From Candidatus Parcubacteria bacterium (lineage in GTDB: Bacteria > Patescibacteriota > Patescibacteriia > CAIXNZ01): a DNA stretch of 22,611 bases. Numbering within the stretch: position 1 is the stretch's first letter; the number at the start of each line of letters is the position of its first letter. The notes beneath the pieces were generated by a model. It did not search any database. It saw only the letters and a list, made by a program, of their open reading frames with translations, and was not told where the DNA came from. Of the stretch, positions 5,504 to 14,213 are shown one piece after another. Where the stretch lies: the NCBI GenBank assembly GCA_026395675.1, contig JAPLYF010000054.1, positions 1 through 22,611 on the forward strand, given 5' to 3'. A program made the translations under genes and the position numbers.

Positions 5504-5532
5504 ATGATATCATATCTAATGAAACTTGTCAA
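5504..5532 (-). promoter_or_regulatory. Second, upstream sigma-70 promoter
   Basis: On the minus strand TTGACA (5532-5527), a 17-bp spacer and TATCAT (5509-5504). It is 75 bp upstream of the other promoter and in the same direction, so the cassette may have tandem promoters. Confidence 0.65.
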
Positions 5533-5631
5533 GAGCTATTAGGTAATAGTTAGCTAATCTTAGCTAAATAATTAATAATTAAATAAATATTTGTCAGTCC
5601 TAATTAACGGAAAACAGGTAGGGTTTAAAGG

Positions 5632-5716
5632 TTAGGAAGCCCGTATAGTTAAAGGGTTATGTCTTTCGTGTTTTTAAAAAACTTTACCTATGCCTTAACC
5701 CAAACTGGCTTCCTAA
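5632..5716. repeat. Large inverted repeat
   Basis: TTAGGAAGCC (5632-5641) and GGCTTCCTAA (5707-5716) are exact inverted repeats enclosing a further GGGTTA/TAACCC pair. It lies between the two minus-strand promoters and the rpoC terminators. It could be a small non-autonomous element or a transcript-end structure. The rest of 5533-5743 is AT-rich with nothing recognisable. Confidence 0.45.
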
Positions 5717-5743
5717 TCTTAACCAAATAACTAAGACCCAATT

Positions 5744-5768
5744 AAAAAACGCCAGCAAAAAGCCGGCG
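5744..5768 (-). terminator. Second terminator behind rpoC
   Basis: On the minus strand CGCCGGC, loop TTTTT, GCTGGCG, then TTTTTT: a 7-bp stem with one G-U pair and a clean U-run. It is about 440 bp behind rpoC and isolates the cassette from read-through. Next to it is a small hairpin, GCCCCGC-ctt-GCGGGGC, at about 5780-5796. Confidence 0.75.
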
Positions 5769-5851
5769 GTATTTATCATGCCCCGCCTTGCGGGGCGAAA
5801 GCGTCTCAATTAATATTATTGCACTAACCATTTCTCAACCCTCCCTGGGGG

Positions 5852-5927
5852 TTTGGGGGTGCGTACTAAGCGCCGTCATCAATGCTCCGAACGAACCATT
5901 TGCACTAGCGCATTGAGCACCCCCAAA
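5852..5927. repeat. Palindromic intergenic element
   Basis: TTTGGGGGTGC (5852-5862) and GCACCCCCAAA (5917-5927) are exact inverted repeats, with CAATGC (5880-5885) / GCATTG (5910-5915) inside. From memory, similar GGGGGTGC-type palindromes recur in CPR genomes. No coding function; reading frames through it are by-products. Confidence 0.6.
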
Positions 5928-5936
5928 ACTTTTTTG

Positions 5937-5982
5937 CTTACTTTTTTAGTTATAAAAAAGTAAGTAGCCGACCTTCGTCGGC
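5937..5982. repeat. Two adjacent perfect hairpins
   Basis: CTTACTTTTTTA (5937-5948) / TAAAAAAGTAAG (5953-5964) is a 12-bp perfect stem with loop GTTA. GCCGAC-cttc-GTCGGC follows at 5967-5982. They adjoin the palindrome at 5852-5927 and may be parts of one composite element. The stretch 5983-6153 holds nothing else I can name. Confidence 0.55.
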
Positions 5983-6153
5983 CGAAGCAGACTACGGTCG
6001 GCGTAGGCCGAAGGATTATTTTCCAAAATATTATTATTGAATATAATGCTCTTTTAAAACCTTCCTCTATATTATTTAACCTGTTATTTATTCGTTGATC
6101 CAAGAGCTTCGCTTTCAAACGCCCGCAAGCACCGCGCGATTTTTTTAGATAAC

Positions 6154-6190
6154 AAAAAAACGCCCCCCGCAACGCGAGGAACGTTTTTTA
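6154..6190 (-). terminator. Rho-independent terminator of rpoC
   Basis: On the minus strand AAAAAACG, CC and CGC pair with GCG, GGG and CGTTTTTTT across a short GTT loop, directly behind the rpoC stop. A-run and U-run on either side make it potentially bidirectional. Confidence 0.8.
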
Positions 6191-6208
6191 TTATTCTAAC
6201 TAATTAAC

Positions 6209-9200
6209 TTATACCTCTTCTTTTTTCACAATTTTTCTAAAACCAGTGCCAGCCGGGATCAAACGGCCGATAATAACATTTTCTTTGAGCCCTTCCAATT
6301 TATCAACCTTGCCAGTTATTGCCGCATTAATCAAAACGCGCGATGTTTCCTGAAAAGAAGCGGCTGACAAGAAACTGCGAGTGGTCAAAGAAACCTTGGT
6401 AACTCCTAAAAATAACTCTTCGGCTGTGGCTTCTTTGTTGCCAGTTTTTCTCACTTCTTCATTGGCCTCTTCAAGTTCTGCTTTTTCCACGATTTCACCA
6501 GGCAATAAATTAGTATCACCAGCATCTTTGATTAAAGACCGGCTAAATAATTGCCTGATGATCACCTCAATATGCTTTTCATTTAAACGCTGGCCTTGCG
6601 AAGCATAAATATACTGAATCTCTTTGACTATATATTTTTTAACTTCATCTTTGCCTTTGAGTTTAAATAACTGGTGCAAATCCAAACTGCCCTCAGTCAA
6701 TTGATCGCCTTTTTTCACAAAATCACCGTCATTGACCCAGATGCGGTAACCAGGCGGTATTAAATATTCTTTTTCTTTTTCAATTTTGCCAATGACTTTA
6801 ATGCTCTTTTCCGTAAGTTTAACCAGACCTGCAGTGCGCGATTTAATTTCTTCAGCCTGGAGCAGCATTAAGACCTGTTGCTTTTTAACTTTCTGCCCTT
6901 CTTTAACTTTCAAAACAGCACCTTCTTTGATTGGATAAATTACTTCTTCAATGTCATCAAAGCGAATTTTAAGAATCTTCTGACCATAAGTTGTGCTTAA
7001 TAAAATAGTACCTTTTTCATCTTCAATTTTGCGCGCTGCCTCGGTTATGGTAACTATACCATCTTCTTCGGCAATAAAGGCCTTTCTTTTGGGCGGTCTG
7101 GCTTCAAATAATTCTTCAACTCGCGGTAACCCTTGGGTGATATCTGCTCCGGCCACGCCGCCAGTATGAAAAGTTCTCATAGTCAGCTGGGTGCCTGGTT
7201 CGCCAATGCTCTGGGCAGCAATAATGCCAATGGCTGCGCCCAATTTTACCATTTCATTGTAGCCCAAATCATAGCCATAGCAGTGCATGCAAACACCCTT
7301 GGTTAATTTGCAGGATAAAACTGATCTGACAGTGATTTGCTCCAGATTCAGGGGCTTAAGCTGCCTGGCCACTGCTTCGGTGATTAGCTGATTTTTTTCT
7401 AAAATTACTTTTTTTGTCTTGGGCTCAATAATTTTTTCTAAACAAACTCTGCCCCAAACACGATCCAAAAGATCAACCCCGATTTCCTCGCTGTCTTTTT
7501 TCGTATAAAGTATGCCTTTTTTATCACCGCAATCTTCTTTAACAATAACTACATCTTGGGAAACATCAACCAGACGGCGAGTCAGATAACCGGCATTAGC
7601 TGTTCTTAAAGCTGTATCTGATAAACCTTTTCTGGAACCATGAGTGGAAATAAAATATTCCAGCACATCAAATCCTTCTTTGAAACTGCCTTTAACTGGC
7701 AATTCAATAATTTCACCGGCTGGATTGGAAACCAAGCCCTTCATCCCAACCATCTGGGTCACCTGGCCCCAGGAACCACGAGCGCCAGCTGAGACCATAG
7801 AGTAAACAGGGCCCGTTTTGTCTAATTTATCTTTGCCTAACTGCACAATCTTATCTTTAATTGCAGTCCAGACCTCGATAATTTTTGAGTGTTTTTCACT
7901 TTTAGTCAAAAGACCTTGCTGGTATTGTTCATTAATTTCATCGATCGATTTATCTCCTTCTTTGATCAAGGCCTCTTTTTCAGGCAAAACTGGTAAATCA
8001 TCAATGCCCCAGGAAAAACCGCTCAAAGTCAAATAATAAAAGCCCAAATCTTTTATATCATCCAAAAGCCGAGCTGTTCTTTCTTTACCTAAAATCTCTA
8101 AGGAATATTTAATAAATTCACCCAGATTTTTAGTATTGATTTGTTCATTATAAAAAGGCAATTCCTTTGGTAAAAGCTGATTAAACAATATTCGGCCCAC
8201 ATTGGTTTCAATTATTTCTGTTTTTTTCTTGCCCGGTAATAATTCCCTAACCTTTATTTTTTCCTGCAGCGAAACAACTTTCGATTTGTACGCCAAAACT
8301 GCTTCTTTAAAAGAGCCAAATGCCTTGGGCTCGCCTTTGGCTTCCTCCAGAGAAGTCATATAATAGCAGCCCCAGACAATATCCATTTTAGGCGTGGTAA
8401 TCGGATTGCCAGTTGCGGGTTTCAATAAATTTTTAGCTGAGAGCATTAAATCCCTGGCTTCACCCTTGGCTTGTTCAGTCAAAGGCACATGGACTGCCAT
8501 TTGATCGCCGTCAAAATCAGCATTAAAAGCTGTACAAACCAAGGGGTGCAATTGGATAGCTTTGCCTTCAATTAAAATCGGGCGAAAGGCCTGAATGCCC
8601 AAGCGATGCAAAGTTGGTGCTCGATTCAATAGCACATGAGCATCCTTAACAACCTCTTCTAAAATATCCCAGATCTCGGGCCGGTTGCTTTCAATAAAGC
8701 GATTAGCGCTTCTAATATTATGCACGTATTCTCTTTTTATTAATTGGCAAATTACAAATGGTTTAAATAATTCTAAGGCCATTCTTTTGGGCAGACCGCA
8801 CTGGTCTAACTTCAAATCTGGGCCAACCACAATCACGCTGCGGCCGGAATAATCAATGCGTTTGCCCAAGAGATTCTGCCGAAATCGTCCCTGCTTGCCT
8901 TTTAGAATATCAGCAATTGATTTTAATTGTCTTTTTTGCCCAGTTGAGGCAGTCGTAGTTTTTGAATGGCGGGCGCTATTATCAATCAGAGCATCCACTG
9001 CTTCTTGCAGCATTCTCTTTTCATTGCGGATAATCACTTCCGGAGCATTAAGTTCTTTTAATTTCTTTAAACGATTATTGCGGTTAATGACACGGCGGTA
9101 TAAATCATTTAAATCAGAGGTGGCAAAACGTCCGCCATCAAGCGGCACCATGGGCCGCAAATCCGGTGGGATAACGGGTATCAAGGTTAAGATCATCCAT

Positions 9201-10099
9201 TCTGGGCGAATTTTATTTTTAATTAAATTTTTTATTAATTTCAAACGTTTAATTACTCTTTCTTTTTTGGCACCCATGCTTTCCTCTTTTTCAGATTCCA
9301 GTTCTTTTTCTAATTTTTCTAAATCGATTTTCACCAAAAGATCCCTAATGGCTTCTGCGCCAATGCCGGCCTCAAAAAGATGGCCGAATTTTAAAGATAA
9401 ATCCTGGTAAAGATCTTCGGAAATGATTTTTCTGGGTTTTAAATCTTTCAAATCATTTTCTGTCTTGGCAAATTCATTTTCCAATTCTTTTGAATCCAAA
9501 TCTTTTTGTTTGCTGAGTTCAATTATTTTACGATCTTTTTCTTTGGGTTTTAAATCTTTGTTATTTTTAATTTGATTAATCTGATTTTTAAAATTGCTTT
9601 CAATCTGCTTCTTTTTGGCCTTAAATTCTTGCCTCAATTGTTCCATGGCCTGAATTTTTAGATTTTCATCAACTTTAGTAATAATAAAACTGGCAAAATA
9701 TATCACTTTCTCCAAATTTTGCGCGGAAATATCCAGCACCAAACCTACGCGCGAAGGCACGCTTCTTAAAAACCAAATATGAGAGACGGGCGCGGCTAAT
9801 TCAATATGTCCCATCCTTTCACGACGCACGATCGAATGAGTCACTTCAACTCCGCATTTGTCACAGATAATACCTTTATACCTGATCTTTTTATATTTGC
9901 CGCAATAACACTCCCAGTCCTTTGAGGGGCCAAATATTTTTTCGCAAAAAAGCCCGTCTTTTTCAGGCTTTTGCGTACGGTAATTAATTGTCTCTGGCTT
10001 GGTGACCTCGCCAAATGACCAATTTCTAATCGCATCCGGTGAAGCTAATTTCAAGCGAATGCTGTCAAAATCTAATGGTTTAGCTTGGTTAAATATCAT
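6209..10099 (-). CDS. rpoC: DNA-directed RNA polymerase subunit beta'
   Basis: This 1296-residue subunit forms the catalytic cleft of RNA polymerase with beta. The N-terminal zinc site is Cys64, Cys66, Cys79 and Cys82. The Mg-binding catalytic loop NADFDGD is at 526-532. The second zinc site is Cys857, Cys930, Cys937 and Cys940. Bridge/trigger-region sequence (GAAIGIIAAQSIGEPGTQLT) follows the second zinc site. A charged, coiled-coil-like insertion lies at about 150-290 (runs of KKKQIESNFKNQ type), as in several other phyla. The ATG at 10099 lies 21 bp behind rpoB, so the two form an operon; the SD is weak. Length and all key residues are intact. Confidence 0.99.
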   Translation of the reverse strand: MIFNQAKPLDFDSIRLKLASPDAIRNWSFGEVTKPETINYRTQKPEKDGLFCEKIFGPSKDWECYCGKYKKIRYKGIICDKCGVEVTHSIVRRERMGHIELAAPVSHIWFLRSVPSRVGLVLDISAQNLEKVIYFASFIITKVDENLKIQAMEQLRQEFKAKKKQIESNFKNQINQIKNNKDLKPKEKDRKIIELSKQKDLDSKELENEFAKTENDLKDLKPRKIISEDLYQDLSLKFGHLFEAGIGAEAIRDLLVKIDLEKLEKELESEKEESMGAKKERVIKRLKLIKNLIKNKIRPEWMILTLIPVIPPDLRPMVPLDGGRFATSDLNDLYRRVINRNNRLKKLKELNAPEVIIRNEKRMLQEAVDALIDNSARHSKTTTASTGQKRQLKSIADILKGKQGRFRQNLLGKRIDYSGRSVIVVGPDLKLDQCGLPKRMALELFKPFVICQLIKREYVHNIRSANRFIESNRPEIWDILEEVVKDAHVLLNRAPTLHRLGIQAFRPILIEGKAIQLHPLVCTAFNADFDGDQMAVHVPLTEQAKGEARDLMLSAKNLLKPATGNPITTPKMDIVWGCYYMTSLEEAKGEPKAFGSFKEAVLAYKSKVVSLQEKIKVRELLPGKKKTEIIETNVGRILFNQLLPKELPFYNEQINTKNLGEFIKYSLEILGKERTARLLDDIKDLGFYYLTLSGFSWGIDDLPVLPEKEALIKEGDKSIDEINEQYQQGLLTKSEKHSKIIEVWTAIKDKIVQLGKDKLDKTGPVYSMVSAGARGSWGQVTQMVGMKGLVSNPAGEIIELPVKGSFKEGFDVLEYFISTHGSRKGLSDTALRTANAGYLTRRLVDVSQDVVIVKEDCGDKKGILYTKKDSEEIGVDLLDRVWGRVCLEKIIEPKTKKVILEKNQLITEAVARQLKPLNLEQITVRSVLSCKLTKGVCMHCYGYDLGYNEMVKLGAAIGIIAAQSIGEPGTQLTMRTFHTGGVAGADITQGLPRVEELFEARPPKRKAFIAEEDGIVTITEAARKIEDEKGTILLSTTYGQKILKIRFDDIEEVIYPIKEGAVLKVKEGQKVKKQQVLMLLQAEEIKSRTAGLVKLTEKSIKVIGKIEKEKEYLIPPGYRIWVNDGDFVKKGDQLTEGSLDLHQLFKLKGKDEVKKYIVKEIQYIYASQGQRLNEKHIEVIIRQLFSRSLIKDAGDTNLLPGEIVEKAELEEANEEVRKTGNKEATAEELFLGVTKVSLTTRSFLSAASFQETSRVLINAAITGKVDKLEGLKENVIIGRLIPAGTGFRKIVKKEEV

Positions 10100-10120
10100 A
10101 TTTTTAATTCTTTAAATAAA

Positions 10121-13100
10121 TTAGGCCCTGGGCTCTGGTTTTCTCTTGGATGCATCAGGCATTACTTCTCCTTCTTTAATTAATTCAACGTCTAGACATA
10201 AACCTTTTAGTTCTCTGACCAAAACATTGAATGATTCGGGAATATTCAATCTTTTAATTGGCTCGCCCTTAATGATTGATTCATAGGCCTTAGAACGTCC
10301 AGGTACATCATCTGATTTAATGGTTAATATTTCTTGCAGGGTATGAGCGGCGCCATAGGCCTCGAGGGCCCAAACTTCCATTTCGCCAAAGCGCTGGCCG
10401 CCAAATTGGGCCTTGCCGCCCAGCGGCTGCTGAGTAATTAAAGAATAGGGTCCGATTGACCTCTGATGAATTTTATCTTCCACTAGATGATTTAATTTTA
10501 AAATATAATTAAAGCCCACGGTTACTTTCTGGGCAAATGGCTCTCCGGTCCTGCCATCATATAAAGTTAATTTACCATTAGCCGCAAATCCAGCCTGAGT
10601 TAGCAGATCCTTAATTTGCCCTTCCTTGATGCCATATAAAACCGGGGTTGCAACCTTAAAACCCAAAGCACTAACCGCCAAGCCCAAATGTGTTTCCAAA
10701 ATCTGCCCCAAATTCATACGTGAAACAACTCCTAAGGGACTTAAAAGAATATCAATTGACGTGCCATCTTCCATAAAGGGCATATCTTCATTTCTGACAA
10801 CTTTGGAAATTATGCCTTTATTTCCATGGCGGCCGGCCATTTTATCGCCAACCTGTATCTTGCGTAAATCAGCCACTGAAACCTGAACCATTTGCGTAAC
10901 ACCGGGAGATAAGCGATCGCCTTTTTCTTGAGAGAACATTTTTATATCAATAACCTTGCCATGATCGCCATGTTCCAAATACAAGGAGCTATCTCGCACG
11001 TCTCGGGCTTTTTCACCGAAAATCGCGCGTAATAATTTTTCTTCAGCTGAGAGTTCTGTTTCGCCTTTGGGCGTAATTTTGCCAACTAAAATATCGCCTG
11101 AAGAAACTTCAGCCCCAACGCGGATAATGCCGCTTTCATCCAAATTTTTTAATTTTTCCTCTCCGATATTAGGAATATCAGAGGTAATAATTTCAGGACC
11201 TAACTTTGTTTCACGCACTTCAACCTGATAATTTTCAATATGGATGGAAGTATAAAGATCGCGCTGGACAACCCTTTCTGAAACTACAATGGCATCCTCA
11301 TAGTTATAACCGCTCCAGGCCATGAAAGCGACCAAAACATTCTGTCCTAAGGACAATTCACCTTCAGAAATACTGGGCCCATCACTCATAATTTGCCCTT
11401 TTTTAACACGATCATCCATATTAACTATCGGATGCTGATTAATGCAAGTTGAGGCATTTGACCTTATAAATTTGTTTAAATCATAATATTTCAAATTCCC
11501 ATTATCTTCCAGAATCTCAATCTGAGCACCGTCAACCTTTGTTACTTTACCGTTATTTTCACAAACAGCAATATGGCCAGAGTAAAAAGCCGCCATTTTT
11601 TCTACGCCTGTGCCAACTAAAGGCGGCTGCGGCTTAATGCAGGGTACTGCTTGCCGCTGCATATTAGTACCCATCAAAGCTCTGACCGCGTCATCATGCT
11701 CTAAAAAAGGTATGCAAGAAGTTGAGACGCTAATAATCTGATTTGAAGCCACATCCATATAATCAATCTGGTTAACTTCGGCAGTCTCTGGCTTGCCAAA
11801 TTTTCTCACCTCGGCTTTTTCCACTAAAAAATTACCATCCTTATCTATTGGCGTAGTAGCAGCTGTTGAAATTGAACGTTCCTCTGTAATTGCATTTAAA
11901 TAAACTATCTCATCAGTAACTTGAGCCTTGGCAAGAAAATTAATATTTTTGGCTCTTAATTTATCAATAATTTCCCTGGGTATTTTTTGGCCTTTCTTAA
12001 CCGCAACCTTATTGGTCTCAGGGTCTTTTATATCCTCTTCGGCTTTTCTTTCAACTAAACGATAAGGCGTTTCAATAAAACCATATTCATTGACGCGCGC
12101 ATAACTTGCTAAATGTCCGACCAAACCAATATTCGGCCCTTCAGGCGTAGCAATTGGGCAAATGCGGCCATAATGGGTAGAATGTACATCGCGCACTTCA
12201 AAGCCCGCCCTTTCACGCGATAAACCACCGGGGCCCATGGCTGAAATTCTTCTTTTGTGTTCCAATTCAGCCAACGGGTTGGTCTGATCCATAAATTGTG
12301 AAAGCTGAGAAGACATGAAAAATTCCTTGACTACGCCCATGACCGGCTTAGCATTAACTATTTTACTCGGCGTCATTGATTCAATATCAAGAGTGCTCAT
12401 TTTATCACGTACTATTCTTTCCATACGCGCCAATCCGATTCTGAATTTGTTCTGAATCAATTCGCCTACCGCGCGAATACGCCTATTGCTCAAATGATCA
12501 ATGTCATCAGCATCTGCCTGAGTAATATTTAAGCGAATAATTTCCTTAATGATATCTACCAGATCTTCGCGTCGCAAAATTCTGGTTTCTGGCGTATTGG
12601 GAATATCATAATTAAATCTTAGATTGATTTTATAGCGTCCGACCTTGCTGAAATCATAGCGTTCAAATCTAAAAAACATGGCATGAATGAGCGACTTGGC
12701 ATTATCAGCGGTGGCCAGATCGCCTGGTCTGATTCTTTTATAAACTTCAATCAAACCCTCATCCTGATTTTTGGCAATATCTTTTTCAAGAGTTTTCTGA
12801 ATGTAATTTAAGCTTTGTTTATCTAGCGCTTTAAATAAATTTAAAATTTCTTCATCAGTAGAAAAACCAAAAGCACGCAGTAAAGAAGTAAGCGCAACTT
12901 TCCTTTTGCGATCAATTTTTACCCATAGAATATTATTAGTATCTGTCTCTATTTCCAGCCAGGCACCGCGATTGGGTATAATTTTTGCGCCATAATATCT
13001 TTTGGCTCGGATATAATTAGACGTAAAAAAAACTCCAGCTGACCTAATAATCTGGGAAACCACCACTCTTTCAATGCCATTAATAATAAAAGTGCCGCGA

Positions 13101-13474
13101 TTAGTCATAATCGGGAAATCTCCCAAATAAATTTCTTGTTCCTTTTTACCTTTGTCTTTTTTATTAAGCAAAACGGCCTTTATACGCAATGGCGCTTCAT
13201 AGGTAATATTTTTTTCCCTGGAAATCTTCTCGTCAAATTTTGGCTCGTCCAAATAATACTCCTTGAAATAAAGTTCCAAATTTCGGCCGCCGAAATCTTT
13301 GATTGGATTTATTTCATCAAATAATTCCCTGAGTCCTTGTTTTAAAAACCAATTATAAGAGGTCTTTTGAATTTCTACCAGATCTGGCAATGGCATGGCT
13401 TCGCGATAATCATTTAAAAATTTTCTTTCCTTGCTTTTAAACTGAGGTTTTAAAATATTTTTTTTATTTAACAT
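10121..13474 (-). CDS. rpoB: DNA-directed RNA polymerase subunit beta
   Basis: This 1117-residue beta subunit is near the compact end of the family. Canonical blocks include SSQLSQFMDQTNPL, HKRRISAMGPGGLSRERAGF and TPEGPNIGLVGHLASYA in the rifampicin region, GDKMAGRHGNKG, and the C-terminal DDVPGRSKAYESIIKGE. The contact residues equivalent to E. coli Gln513, Asp516, His526, Arg529 and Ser531 are all present, so the pocket looks intact. The usual PIETPEG reads PIATPEG here. The ATG at 13474 has no SD. Instead a terminator-like hairpin and T-run abut it (13475-13510). The next possible start, Met27, would cut into the conserved N-terminus. It is first in the rpoBC operon, without rplJL nearby. 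Confidence 0.99.
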   Translation of the reverse strand: MLNKKNILKPQFKSKERKFLNDYREAMPLPDLVEIQKTSYNWFLKQGLRELFDEINPIKDFGGRNLELYFKEYYLDEPKFDEKISREKNITYEAPLRIKAVLLNKKDKGKKEQEIYLGDFPIMTNRGTFIINGIERVVVSQIIRSAGVFFTSNYIRAKRYYGAKIIPNRGAWLEIETDTNNILWVKIDRKRKVALTSLLRAFGFSTDEEILNLFKALDKQSLNYIQKTLEKDIAKNQDEGLIEVYKRIRPGDLATADNAKSLIHAMFFRFERYDFSKVGRYKINLRFNYDIPNTPETRILRREDLVDIIKEIIRLNITQADADDIDHLSNRRIRAVGELIQNKFRIGLARMERIVRDKMSTLDIESMTPSKIVNAKPVMGVVKEFFMSSQLSQFMDQTNPLAELEHKRRISAMGPGGLSRERAGFEVRDVHSTHYGRICPIATPEGPNIGLVGHLASYARVNEYGFIETPYRLVERKAEEDIKDPETNKVAVKKGQKIPREIIDKLRAKNINFLAKAQVTDEIVYLNAITEERSISTAATTPIDKDGNFLVEKAEVRKFGKPETAEVNQIDYMDVASNQIISVSTSCIPFLEHDDAVRALMGTNMQRQAVPCIKPQPPLVGTGVEKMAAFYSGHIAVCENNGKVTKVDGAQIEILEDNGNLKYYDLNKFIRSNASTCINQHPIVNMDDRVKKGQIMSDGPSISEGELSLGQNVLVAFMAWSGYNYEDAIVVSERVVQRDLYTSIHIENYQVEVRETKLGPEIITSDIPNIGEEKLKNLDESGIIRVGAEVSSGDILVGKITPKGETELSAEEKLLRAIFGEKARDVRDSSLYLEHGDHGKVIDIKMFSQEKGDRLSPGVTQMVQVSVADLRKIQVGDKMAGRHGNKGIISKVVRNEDMPFMEDGTSIDILLSPLGVVSRMNLGQILETHLGLAVSALGFKVATPVLYGIKEGQIKDLLTQAGFAANGKLTLYDGRTGEPFAQKVTVGFNYILKLNHLVEDKIHQRSIGPYSLITQQPLGGKAQFGGQRFGEMEVWALEAYGAAHTLQEILTIKSDDVPGRSKAYESIIKGEPIKRLNIPESFNVLVRELKGLCLDVELIKEGEVMPDASKRKPEPRA

Positions 13475-13481
13475 AAAAAAT

Positions 13482-13510
13482 AACCCGCCTCTCGTCTTTT
13501 TTGGCGAGTT
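13482..13510 (-). promoter_or_regulatory. Terminator-like hairpin abutting the rpoB start codon
   Basis: On the minus strand AACTCGCC (13510-13503) pairs with GGCGGGTT (13489-13482), including one G-U pair, followed by A and six T, then directly the ATG of rpoB. As RNA this is the layout of an intrinsic terminator whose U-run is the ribosome landing site. It could act as an attenuator or as a translation block. Confidence 0.6.
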
Positions 13511-13549
13511 TTATTAAAACTGGTATTAAATTAGGAAGTCAAATTAAGC

Positions 13550-13586
13550 CCCACTATTTTAGCTTTAATTTTTTAACTATAGCGGG
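13550..13586 (-). promoter_or_regulatory. First hairpin of the rpoB leader
   Basis: On the minus strand CCCGCTAT (13586-13579) pairs with ATAGTGGG (13557-13550), 8 bp with one G-U. It starts about 10 nt behind the predicted transcription start, so the leader of about 120 nt carries two ordered hairpins. Confidence 0.5.
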
Positions 13587-13603
13587 AATTCTCTAGTGAT
13601 TTA

Positions 13604-13632
13604 AGTTTAACAAGGGCCTTTAAAGTTGTCAA
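13604..13632 (-). promoter_or_regulatory. Promoter of rpoBC
   Basis: On the minus strand TTGACA (13632-13627), a 17-bp spacer and TAAACT (13609-13604). It is the only good promoter upstream of rpoB and predicts a leader of about 120 nt. Confidence 0.8.
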
Positions 13633-13653
13633 GTTTTGACTAAATATTATACA
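13626..13653 (+). promoter_or_regulatory. Possible divergent promoter for rbfA-nrnA
   Basis: TTGTCA (13626-13631), a 16-bp spacer and TATACA (13648-13653) overlap the rpoB -35 box on the other strand. It is weaker than the rpoB promoter; the two could compete. Confidence 0.35.
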
Positions 13654-13708
13654 ATTAGTTAATGACGAATAGTTTAACAAATCTCATAATTCAGATATCA
13701 TAATTCAT

Positions 13709-13739
13709 GCCGCCTATGGCGGCATCCCGCCACAGGCGG
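13709..13739. repeat. GGCGG palindromic repeat upstream of rbfA
   Basis: Two small hairpins in a row, CCGCC-tat-GGCGG (13710-13722) and CCGCC-aca-GGCGG (13727-13739). Related CCGCC/GGCGG elements occur at 15286-15336 and 22392-22421. It ends 17 bp before the ATG of rbfA and creates a spurious upstream GTG. Confidence 0.7.
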
Positions 13740-13756
13740 TGATAACTCCAAAACGC

Positions 13757-14092
13757 ATGTCTTATCGCCTTGAAAAAATCAATGAGCTAATTAGGCAAAA
13801 ACTAAGCATTATAATCAGAAAAGAGCTTGAATTTCCCCAAAGCTCCTTGCTCACAATAACTAAAGTAGAAACAAGCCCCGATCTTAAATTTTGCAAGGTC
13901 TTTATCACGGTTTTGCCAGAACACTATCGTGGTACTACTTTGGAAATTTTAAGAAAAAATAGGAGTAATTTACGTAAATTGCTGCAAAAGGAGATGACCA
14001 CTAAATTCATTCCTAATTTTAATTTTCTCATCGATGAGCAGGAAGTTTTTGCCACGGAGGTTGACAAATTGCTTGACGAGATAAACAAGTAA
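13757..14092 (+). CDS. rbfA: 30S ribosome-binding factor RbfA
   Basis: This 111-residue protein binds the 30S subunit during late maturation of 16S rRNA, next to its 5' end. It has the typical N-terminus (SYRLEKINELIRQKLS) and the single KH-like fold, with DLKFCKVFITVLPE as the central strand pair. The C-terminal part is RKNRSNLRKLLQKEM. I use the ATG at 13757. The in-frame GTG at 13739 is formed by the palindromic repeat and would add six residues atypical of the family. No clear SD. nrnA follows 121 bp downstream, an arrangement common in bacteria (rbfA next to the DHH nuclease). Confidence 0.93.
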   Translation: MSYRLEKINELIRQKLSIIIRKELEFPQSSLLTITKVETSPDLKFCKVFITVLPEHYRGTTLEILRKNRSNLRKLLQKEMTTKFIPNFNFLIDEQEVFATEVDKLLDEINK

Positions 14093-14213
14093 TGATAAAG
14101 TACCAAATTGTAAATTAAATACTATAGTCTTAAGTTTTAAAAATACTCATAGCTACTCACCAAAAACCAAACCGGCTGCTGTGACTTAAAACCACTAACT
14201 TCTTGCGAATATC

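Noticed and set aside
5879..6172. 97-residue minus-strand frame behind rpoC
   Set aside because: It runs through palindromic repeats and the rpoC terminator. Its residues come from the repeats.
13739..13741. GTG as start of rbfA
   Set aside because: The GTG is part of the GGCGG palindrome; the ATG at 13757 fits the RbfA N-terminus.
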